From positions 372,001-436,000 of the forward strand of contig NZ_CP083746.1 in NCBI RefSeq assembly GCF_020151015.1: a DNA stretch of 64,000 bases, given 5' to 3'. The first letter of the stretch is position 1, and each line of letters starts with the position of its first letter. Positions 6,911-12,754 of the stretch are shown in pieces. The translations under genes were made by a program, and so were the position numbers. The notes under the pieces were generated by a model. The model saw nothing but the letters and a program-made list of their open reading frames with translations, was not told the origin of the DNA and did no database searches. This DNA comes from Pseudomonas sp. p1(2021b). Its GTDB lineage: Bacteria; Pseudomonadota; Gammaproteobacteria; Pseudomonadales; Pseudomonadaceae.

Positions 6911-9166
6911 TCACGTTCCCGGAGGTGGCCCGCCAAGTAATGTGTCATTACCTGGATTCGGTCTAGCAATCTCCTTGGAATTCGAACCGTCTGGCCGTGC
7001 GGCTTGATGTAGCCCCAATCCCGAACCATGCTTGGCTTCGCGTACCCCTCCGACGAATACGTCCTGACCACTGTCGCCGGTGCGCTCCGCATCGGCGATA
7101 CCTCCAGTAGAACCATTGCCAATCCAGCGCAGGATGTTGTCCGGTACCCAGTGGATCAGGCTGAAAACGATATGGACCACAGTGGTCATCATCACCACAT
7201 AGATGGCCACGTAGGCGAGGAAGCTGACGATACCTGTCATGCTGTCAGCCTGGATCCCGGAGACAACGGACATGAATGCTGCGTTGATGTAGCCGACGAT
7301 GGGCTGAGTCAGGAGCATGCCACCGAGAAGGCCGAACAGCATCAATGCCGGTCGCATCACCAGCGAGAGAATCATCATGTAACCCTGCCCAGCGCGACCG
7401 ACGGCATCGTCTCCGTCGGGGTGGATATGGGCCACGGCAAACAGCGGGGCCGCGATCACCGATTCGAGAACAAGCACGAACCAGTTCACGATCGAGGTCG
7501 TCCAGGTGATGAACGGAATCATCGGGACGTAGGTGCTCAGCGTCACCCCGAAGAAGAACAACAGCAGTATCAAGGTTGTGAGTATCCCTGATAGAAATTG
7601 AAAGACCGCGCCGGCGTCGAAACCCACTTTCACTGTGGCCTGTGCTGCCCAGGAGTTCGCGACGCCAGTGGCGCTGGCCATGGCCGCGAGCATCACCTCT
7701 CCGGTAGTCACGATGACATCGCCGAAGCTTTTCATCTGGCTCATGTGGTTGAGGTTGGAGCCGGCAATGCTCTGGGTCATCTGGTTGATCGCGCCCATGA
7801 ACGGAGCGGAGATCATCTTCTTGACGTACTCCCAGGCCCCTTCACCGTCACGAGGCTCTCGCACGTTAGTCTCGGCGTAGTAGGTATTTCGGACCGAGTC
7901 GACGCGGTGCTTGGCATACTCGTCGGCAGTGAGCATCGTATCGGCGTACGTCTGGAGCGTCTCCTTGGTTTCTTTGTCGACGATGGCAATAGGGTCGGCT
8001 GCCGGCAGACCGTTGAGCGTGGACTGCATGACATCATTCATTTTGACAATATGATTGTACCAGGTCCCGGCAAACAACCAGCCGCCGTCCTTGGCGGCCT
8101 TGAGAAAGTCCGCCGCAGCTCGATCACTGGTTTGCATTACGGCTGTCTTGGCGGCGGCGCGAAGCGAGTTTTCATACTTGTTTGCTGCAGCGTCGATGAC
8201 TCCTGGGGCAGGCTTCTGTCCAGCAACGATTTGCTGCGCAGTCGGCCGGATGTCTTGGATCATCTGCTGAATGGCTTTGGCGTGGGCGGCGAGAATTGGC
8301 TCTTTGATGACCTTGGTGTTGCTGTTGCCTTCCGAGGCCTCCCAGGATTGCTTCCAGGTCAGTGCACCGCACACATCGGGATTCATGTAGGAGTTGTCGT
8401 TTGCCTTCCACTTGTAGTCGGTGACGTTGTAGGACGCCTTATTGTACTTCTGAACCATGTTGATGCCGCCGTAGACCGGTATGGCGTCGGTGATATCAAC
8501 GTCGATTTCCCCTGTGTTGACGACCTTGCGGGTGGATGCGACAGCCTGGATGCGAGTCGACCGGCCAGAGGCCTCGAACTGCTTGTTCATCGCCGCGGTG
8601 CAGACTTCGAATTTCAGGATGTTGGCCGCGAGCGGTCGGGAGTCAGGGATCAGCGGCCGCGACAGCATCCCATCCTTGCCGATCTGGTCGACGGCTTGGC
8701 TCCAGATTGCATCCCCAACCCCGACGCCTTGAATCGCGAGCCATAGCACCATGATCTGGATAAGCGAATAGCCATGCCCAAGCGGTAGCAGAAGGGCACC
8801 GCCTGCAGCGGTACGCAATGGAATCCAGATATCGCTCATCTTCCGTCCGAGGACCTCGCCATCCTGAGCGGAGTCGACGGTGCCTTTGATCGTGGTGTAG
8901 GCGATGAAGAGCATTCCCAGGAACATCACTGCTCCGCCGAACACCGACATCATGCTTCCAAGCACGTCTTCGGTTTCGCCGCCCTCCACGTTTCCACCGG
9001 AGTGAATGGTGCCGACGATCGAGCCGAAGACTTCTTCCAGGAAGTCGACAGATGTATCTCCTGGCGGTGGCGTGAACTGGTTCAGTCCGCCTGAAGAGTC
9101 AGCGTGAGCTGTGCCTCCGAAAAGAGCGGCCAGAAGTAGACAAAGCTGCAGCAGCGATTTTTTCAT
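6911..9166 (-). CDS. DotA/TraY-family conjugal transfer protein (I-type T4SS)
   Basis: The protein has 751 residues, close to TraY of IncI plasmids. It has a signal peptide (residues 1-22, ending AHA), a conserved N-terminal block of the family (IWIPLRTAAGGALLLP, GYSLIQIMVLWLAIQGVG near 110-150), a long periplasmic-type central part, and a cluster of hydrophobic segments from about 500 to 690. DotA/TraY is a polytopic inner-membrane component of type IVB secretion and I-type conjugation, and in IncI plasmids TraY is the partner recognised by entry-exclusion protein ExcA. No other T4SS gene, relaxase or ExcA is visible in the window, so it is an orphan. It overlaps the upstream gene by ATGA. 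Confidence 0.85.
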   Translation of the reverse strand: MKKSLLQLCLLLAALFGGTAHADSSGGLNQFTPPPGDTSVDFLEEVFGSIVGTIHSGGNVEGGETEDVLGSMMSVFGGAVMFLGMLFIAYTTIKGTVDSAQDGEVLGRKMSDIWIPLRTAAGGALLLPLGHGYSLIQIMVLWLAIQGVGVGDAIWSQAVDQIGKDGMLSRPLIPDSRPLAANILKFEVCTAAMNKQFEASGRSTRIQAVASTRKVVNTGEIDVDITDAIPVYGGINMVQKYNKASYNVTDYKWKANDNSYMNPDVCGALTWKQSWEASEGNSNTKVIKEPILAAHAKAIQQMIQDIRPTAQQIVAGQKPAPGVIDAAANKYENSLRAAAKTAVMQTSDRAAADFLKAAKDGGWLFAGTWYNHIVKMNDVMQSTLNGLPAADPIAIVDKETKETLQTYADTMLTADEYAKHRVDSVRNTYYAETNVREPRDGEGAWEYVKKMISAPFMGAINQMTQSIAGSNLNHMSQMKSFGDVIVTTGEVMLAAMASATGVANSWAAQATVKVGFDAGAVFQFLSGILTTLILLLFFFGVTLSTYVPMIPFITWTTSIVNWFVLVLESVIAAPLFAVAHIHPDGDDAVGRAGQGYMMILSLVMRPALMLFGLLGGMLLTQPIVGYINAAFMSVVSGIQADSMTGIVSFLAYVAIYVVMMTTVVHIVFSLIHWVPDNILRWIGNGSTGGIADAERTGDSGQDVFVGGVREAKHGSGLGLHQAARPDGSNSKEIARPNPGNDTLLGGPPPGT

Positions 9167-9471
9167 CTGGCTGTCCCCCGCTGTGCTGGCGGTAAAACTA
9201 AGGGCACGGCGCTAGCGTCAAACACATACAGCAACGCATACGGGATGCCGGCGAGCGCATAAAACTGACCCCCACCGGACAAATACTGTTGCACGGCACA
9301 AAGGGCTAGGGCGGCTGTTGAGGGGAACAACCACCAGCCTGGCAATCCACCCCAGGCGCGATGTTGCCCCAAGGGAACTGCTAGGTTGGTGAGGAGTAGA
9401 AGAAGATAGAACACTCTGTGCGTTAGACGGCTAAAGCTCGGTGAGCCAAGCCAGCTTATTAGGCTGGGCAT
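9163..9471 (-). CDS. Small membrane protein upstream of DotA/TraY
   Basis: The protein has 102 residues and about three hydrophobic segments (FYLLLLLTNLAVPLG, WWLFPSTAALALCAV, FYALAGIPYALLYVF). Its stop overlaps the start of the DotA/TraY gene by 4 nt, so the two are probably coupled. In IncI plasmids a small gene (traX) precedes traY, but no real similarity could be judged here. Its own start overlaps the end of the HTH gene by 13 bp. A helper or partner of the DotA/TraY protein is the likely role. Confidence 0.6.
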   Translation of the reverse strand: MPSLISWLGSPSFSRLTHRVFYLLLLLTNLAVPLGQHRAWGGLPGWWLFPSTAALALCAVQQYLSGGGQFYALAGIPYALLYVFDASAVPLVLPPAQRGTAR

Positions 9472-9686
9472 GCGAGGATCTCCGCAACTTCTGGGGTTCG
9501 GTAGTAAACGCGGCGACCAACTTTTACAGAGGTACCATTGAGGCTTCGATAAAAATTATCGTTTTTGTAACGGGCGAGATGAACGCGAAGAGCTTCTGGA
9601 GACTTGCCTAGAAGCTCTGCAAGTTGGGCAGGAGACATCAAAAGTCCAAATTTTTCGACTAGGGCTTCTTCAAATCGACTTTTCAT
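9459..9686 (-). CDS. Small HTH (excisionase-like) DNA-binding protein
   Basis: The protein has 75 residues from the ATG at 9686, chosen because GGAG lies upstream (a start at 9701 would add 5). It has a winged-helix/HTH_17 look: MSPAQLAELLGKSPEALRVH as the helix-turn-helix, then a basic wing with KVGRRVYYRTPEVAEIL. Such proteins act as excisionases or transcription regulators in mobile elements. It is the first gene of the minus-strand operon with the membrane protein and DotA/TraY, and is divergent from the 10259 operon across the iteron array. It could bind there, but that is only suggested by position. Confidence 0.65.
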   Translation of the reverse strand: MKSRFEEALVEKFGLLMSPAQLAELLGKSPEALRVHLARYKNDNFYRSLNGTSVKVGRRVYYRTPEVAEILACPA

Positions 9687-9701
9687 CGGAACGCTCCACA
9701 A

Positions 9702-9906
9702 CTTCGAGGTAAGTGTTGTGGGCTATTTAAGTTCGGCAGCTCAGGCGCGGTCAACTAAAGTGACGTTATGTCTTGTACCGCCAATTAGTTATTTTGGCGT
9801 ATTGTTGCGTATTTTTTGTTGTTATTTGTTATTGTCTAACGCTTTTGATTACTCTGAGTTAGTTGTGCGATGCGTTTATATGAAAAAAAGGTCTAAGAAT
9901 GGTTCT
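9702..9906. other. AT-rich gene-free stretch left of the iterons
   Basis: The stretch is strikingly T- and A-rich on the plus strand, especially 9780-9845. It contains one TGTACC hexamer near 9774 but no convincing gene. An AT-rich segment flanking an iteron array is what an origin's unwinding region would look like; it could equally be the promoter region of the HTH operon. No exact DnaA box was found. Confidence 0.4.
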
Positions 9907-10066
9907 CCCCATAAGTTTTCACCTTCGCCCCATAAGCTTTCACTTTTAACCCCATAGGCTTTCACCTTTGCTCCCCATAAATGTTCACCTATTAGAGCCG
10001 TCGCCCCATATCTCTTCACCTTTCGCCCCATATTCTTTCACCTTAGGCCCCATAAGTTTTCACCTT
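9907..10066 (+). repeat. Iteron-like array of seven 19-bp repeats (candidate oriV or operator)
   Basis: Seven direct repeats of consensus CCCCATAWNYTTTCACCTT start at 9907, 9928, 9950, 9973, 10004, 10026 and 10048. Steps are 21, 22, 23, 31, 22 and 22 bp, i.e. two helical turns with one three-turn step. Regular phased repeats of this size beside AT-rich DNA are typical of iterons bound by plasmid initiators. No recognised rep gene is in the window. An operator array controlling the two divergent operons is the alternative. It is not CRISPR: there are no unique spacers of useful length. Confidence 0.75.
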
Positions 10067-10197
10067 TAACTGACAAAATCCTTTAAATTCAATGAATTAC
10101 GAAAAATAATGGTCTCTTCTGTTTGTATGTCTTAAAGAAAAAACAAACAGACAGACACGAAGGCTGGACTAATATTAGCGGGTGGAGATAAAGTGGC

Positions 10198-10231
10198 GAC
10201 GCTGGATGGGGTTGCAGCCCTATCCAGCGTC
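10198..10231 (+). promoter_or_regulatory. 5' leader stem-loop before the 10259 operon
   Basis: GACGCTGGAT (10198-10207) pairs perfectly with ATCCAGCGTC (10222-10231), and GGG/CCC can continue the stem inside. It lies 28 bp ahead of the ATG at 10259. There is no T-run directly after it, so it is more likely an mRNA leader structure or protein site than a simple terminator. Confidence 0.5.
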
Positions 10232-10258
10232 TGACCAAAAAGATCGCAGGAGATCCTA

Positions 10259-10504
10259 ATGGCGTCCAATATCCTACCACGTCAGCATTTTCCCCAAAAC
10301 CTCACGCATGATTTACTAACAGAAGTCGCTCCAGAGCTTGATGACCTCAATGGCGAGATGCTGTTAGAAAAATTCACTGGTATGTTGCAGCCAGCGCTGG
10401 ATGCTGTTGTAGGTGCATACAAACTGGCTGCTGCGAGCAAAGTGACAGAGCAGGCATTCCAATTATTTTTAGAAAACCTCGTCGTAGCTGCTGGCGAGGA
10501 TTAA
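10259..10504 (+). CDS. Small acidic protein, unknown
   Basis: The protein has 81 residues, acidic and mostly helical (LTEVAPELDDLNGEMLLEKF), with no motif recognised. The start is well supported by AGGAG about 8 nt upstream. The stop TAA overlaps the ATG of the next gene (TAATG), so the two form a coupled operon. It lies downstream of the iteron array and a stem-loop leader, a place where plasmids often keep replication-control genes, but there is no sequence evidence for such a function. Confidence 0.6.
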   Translation: MASNILPRQHFPQNLTHDLLTEVAPELDDLNGEMLLEKFTGMLQPALDAVVGAYKLAAASKVTEQAFQLFLENLVVAAGED

Positions 10505-10938
10505 TGTTGATGCATCCGCTGAAGAGGTTGGTCCAGGGAGAGCTTAATCACGCCGATCCTGCAGTATTGGTTGAGACAGCGTTGAATCTTTGGTACCACC
10601 CTGACCCTATGCCTCTGGTTTTAGAGGTCGTTAATGGCCTCCAGGAGATGGAGTTGCGTCGAGCCCTGTATACCCTGGATCGTCTGAGGCGTTACGGAAC
10701 CGCGATGACCGAACGACGATACCTAGAGCTAACCGAACTGGTGTGCTCATCGCGTTGGGAGCCCTTGAAAGTTGTTTTTGTACTCTCGCCGCCACCCCCC
10801 TGGGGGCGCAGTGCAAAATGGCCAGATGTGCTCGCGCAGGGGTGGGGTTTAGGTGAGGAAGAGCGGCTGAATACCGCCTGTATCTTGAAGTACCAGACCC
10901 GCCATTATGCGGCTGAACGTCGTAGAGGTCAGAGCTGA
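10504..10938 (+). CDS. Unknown protein coupled to the 10259 gene
   Basis: The protein has 144 residues, starting at the ATG that overlaps the upstream stop; a second ATG lies two codons later. It is helical and rich in Leu, Glu and Arg (VNGLQEMELRRALYTLDRLR), with a short proline run (SPPPPWG) near 105. No family recognised and no membrane segment. It is followed after 12 bp by the inverted copy of the 84-nt structured repeat, which may form the 3' end of this transcript. Confidence 0.6.
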   Translation: MLMHPLKRLVQGELNHADPAVLVETALNLWYHPDPMPLVLEVVNGLQEMELRRALYTLDRLRRYGTAMTERRYLELTELVCSSRWEPLKVVFVLSPPPPWGRSAKWPDVLAQGWGLGEEERLNTACILKYQTRHYAAERRRGQS

Positions 10939-10950
10939 GGGGGGCAGAGT

Positions 10951-11032
10951 GAGCTGGTGAGGCATGGATGCCGCGCCAGGGCCGGGCGGCTTCATGCCCG
11001 GACCTGGCCACCAGCGCCGGCAGGGAGGCCGG
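10951..11032 (-). repeat. 84-nt structured repeat, copy 2 (inverted)
   Basis: Read on the minus strand it aligns along its full length with 64-147. The outer stem (10953-10959 with 11009-11015) and small hairpin are unchanged. The long stem (10976-10987 with 10996-11007) is one base pair shorter than in copy 1, with one mismatch. The concerted loss from both arms suggests the fold is under selection. It sits between the 10504 gene and the end of the opposing 11044 gene. Confidence 0.75.
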
Positions 11033-11043
11033 AAATGGATATA

Positions 11044-11466
11044 TCAGCCTGCGGTGGGGTCCTTGTCTACGCGCTGTAGTAGGAGTTGCTGGACCTCGCT
11101 CCAGTAGTATGCCCTAGCCTGGAATCGATGGAGGACAAGCCGTAGGAGCTCAGGATCTTTGATGGGTTGCCCTTGGAATGCTTGCAATGTCTGAAGATCC
11201 AGTCCGAGCTGTCGATTAGCAAATCTGTCCCTCGGCAGCTTTGCTAACGTAGCTCCACGCTCAACCAGACTCGACCTCAATGAGCAAAGTAGAACGAGCG
11301 CAACTGGCCCTGATGGTGTATCTGAGCAGTCGGGTTCATGGAAAATCCTTTTCTTGATGAACTCTGCTCCGAGCGCCTCGCATCTATCTGACTCTGCGGG
11401 TACTAGCAACGGATCCAGCAACTCTACCTGGTTACAGCTCTGTTGGTGGATACTGCGGAGATTCAT
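11044..11466 (-). CDS. Unknown protein downstream of the integrase
   Basis: The protein has 140 residues. Its ATG overlaps the integrase stop (ATGA), which argues for a real, coupled gene. It has a predicted helical C terminus rich in Leu and Gln (LRLVLHRFQARAYYWSEVQQLLLQRV) and no motif recognised. Directionality factors are often encoded near an integrase, but this protein is larger than most and has no visible HTH, so the role stays open. Confidence 0.55.
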   Translation of the reverse strand: MNLRSIHQQSCNQVELLDPLLVPAESDRCEALGAEFIKKRIFHEPDCSDTPSGPVALVLLCSLRSSLVERGATLAKLPRDRFANRQLGLDLQTLQAFQGQPIKDPELLRLVLHRFQARAYYWSEVQQLLLQRVDKDPTAG

Positions 11467-12536
11467 GTCGTTGGTCTCCGTTTCGGGAGGGCATCCAGAT
11501 CTCTCACGAGATCTTCTCCCCGCAGGTGTGTGTAGCGCTTGAGCTGCTGCATAGATTTATGTCCGCTCAAAGCCGCTAACTTTTGGGCCGATAGCCCGCG
11601 CTCTGCATACCTACTGATCCCCTCATGGCGGAAGTCGTGAAAGCGGAAATCAGACATACCCAGTTTCCGTTTCAGCAATCCCCAGGTCTTTGTAAAAGCG
11701 TAAGGGCGCCTCTTTCCGTCCTTGCCAGGTTCTCCAAAGAAAATCAGATCGCAATCGTTCGGACGAGTCGGGTTATCAAGGGCATCCCTGAAAGCTTCGG
11801 TCGCAATCTCGTTGAGGGGCACTTCCCGAGGGCTGCCGTTCTTGGTGTCTGGGAGGAACGCTACACGCTTCTGAAGGTTGACTTGGTGACACCGCAGGCC
11901 AGTGATCTCTGACGAGCGCATTACGGTTTCCAGCGCAATAACAGCAATCCACCGCAGCATAGGATTGCTGTAATCGTTCAACGCCGCAAACAGCCGACGC
12001 TCTTCGTCGCCAGCTAGCCGGCGATCACGTTCTGGGCCAGGGCGCGGCTTCCGGATATTCAAAACGGGATTGAACGTGAGCCCTAATCCCCATTCTTTGA
12101 TCGCTACGGTGTAAAGGTGACTGAGTAGTGCTAGTTCGAGACGAACAGTATTGTTGCTTATTGGGCGGCCGTGCTTGCTAGTCGAAGCGAGCCGGCTGTC
12201 CCGATAGTCAGCGATGATTTCGGCAGAAAGGGCGGCTAAGGAGTATTTGCCTAGATTCAGGGTGAGTTGCTTTGCCTTGGTCGTCTCAGCTTTGCGCGTG
12301 CTGGGCTTTTTTGTTGGTGTGACATCCGCCAGATAACGCTGCAGGGCTTTCTCCAGCGTCATGCGCTCTGACCCGCTGCGCTGGATATACACGCCCCGCA
12401 CCATTTCATCTTCGGTGCGTCGTGACCAGTCCTCGGCGTCGCGTTTGGTGCGGAAAGTCTTGGCGTTGGTCGGCCATCCGGTCTTGCGGATAACGGCCTT
12501 CCAGGTGCCGGCAGGGGTTTTGACGATTGTGGCCAT
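11463..12536 (-). CDS. int: Tyrosine site-specific integrase of the island
   Basis: The protein has 357 residues from the ATG at 12536 (a start at 12572 would add 12 residues and looks less likely). The N terminus (MATIVKTPAGTWKAVIRKTG) resembles an arm-binding domain. The catalytic core has MRSSEITGLR (Arg), TKNGSPREVPL (Lys hairpin), HDFRHEGISR (HxxR) and LSGHKSMQQLKRYTHL (His and Tyr nucleophile). It is transcribed away from the adjacent tRNA 3' end, as usual for islands that integrate in tRNA genes. TGTACC hexamers lie just upstream. It should catalyse integration and excision at the tRNA. Confidence 0.93.
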   Translation of the reverse strand: MATIVKTPAGTWKAVIRKTGWPTNAKTFRTKRDAEDWSRRTEDEMVRGVYIQRSGSERMTLEKALQRYLADVTPTKKPSTRKAETTKAKQLTLNLGKYSLAALSAEIIADYRDSRLASTSKHGRPISNNTVRLELALLSHLYTVAIKEWGLGLTFNPVLNIRKPRPGPERDRRLAGDEERRLFAALNDYSNPMLRWIAVIALETVMRSSEITGLRCHQVNLQKRVAFLPDTKNGSPREVPLNEIATEAFRDALDNPTRPNDCDLIFFGEPGKDGKRRPYAFTKTWGLLKRKLGMSDFRFHDFRHEGISRYAERGLSAQKLAALSGHKSMQQLKRYTHLRGEDLVRDLDALPKRRPTT

Positions 12537-12572
12537 CTGAAGGACTCCAAAGGCGTGCAAGCGAAGCAGCAC

Positions 12573-12621
12573 TGTACCTAATTTGTACCTTTAGACCATA
12601 GGACTGTATCTGAGGTGTACC
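12573..12621. repeat. Right-end TGTACC cluster (candidate integrase arm sites)
   Basis: TGTACC is at 12573-12578, 12584-12589 and 12616-12621. The first two are 11 bp apart, the same spacing as the left-end pair. The cluster lies between the integrase start and the tRNA 3' end, where arm-type sites and the integrase promoter are expected. Confidence 0.5.
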
Positions 12622-12634
12622 CGCCAAAAACACG

Positions 12635-12657
12635 AAAGCCGCGCAATGCGCGGCTTT
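12635..12657 (-). terminator. Terminator downstream of tRNA(CAT)
   Basis: A perfect 10-bp stem, AAAGCCGCGC with GCGCGGCTTT, loop of 3 nt, lies 5 bp beyond the CCA end of the tRNA. On the minus strand it is followed within a few bases by a TTTTT run. It probably ends the tRNA transcript. Confidence 0.75.
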
Positions 12658-12662
12658 GAGTA

Positions 12663-12739
12663 TGGTGGGCCCACACGGACTCGAACCGTGGACCAAAGGA
12701 TTATGAGTCCTCTGCTCTAACCAACTGAGCTATAGGCCC
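12663..12739 (-). tRNA. tRNA with CAT anticodon (Ile2 or elongator Met)
   Basis: A complete 77-nt cloverleaf with encoded CCA is present. The acceptor stem GGGCCTA pairs with TGGGCCC (one G-T wobble), the D loop reads AGCTCAGTTGGTTAGAGC, the anticodon loop is CTCATAA and the T arm is intact. The CAT anticodon fits either elongator Met or Ile2, in which C34 becomes lysidine; the acceptor and anticodon stems look more like Ile2. It lacks the C1-A72 mismatch of initiator tRNA. It is intact although it borders the island, so the island supplies or preserves the 3' end. Confidence 0.92.
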
Positions 12740-12754
12740 CAGAGGTGGCGGGGA

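Larger units (their letters stand above)
1..12662. mobile_element. Integrated genomic island beside tRNA(CAT)
   Basis: A tyrosine integrase gene lies directly next to the 3' end of an intact tRNA gene, the usual layout for islands that insert in tRNA genes. The content is accessory: methyltransferase, Vsr, GHKL ATPase, second recombinase, DotA/TraY protein, iteron-like array and unknown small genes. The first 7 kb is visibly more AT-rich than the core to the right. TGTACC hexamers cluster at both ends (17-57 and 12573-12621), so the left end is probably close to position 1. The matching tRNA-end direct repeat was not found inside the window and would have to lie just outside it. The left boundary is therefore inferred. 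Confidence 0.8.

Noticed and set aside
7028..8746. Long plus-strand open frames, one His/Asp-rich
   Set aside because: They lie antisense to the DotA/TraY gene, which has a signal peptide, family motifs and coupled neighbours. The composition is that of a mirror frame.
9907..10066. Short regular repeats that might be a CRISPR array
   Set aside because: The unit is 19 bp with only 2-4 bp between most copies, so there are no spacers; no cas genes are present. Iterons or operators fit better.
12663..12739. tRNA disrupted by the island
   Set aside because: All arms, the anticodon and CCA are intact; the gene should be functional.
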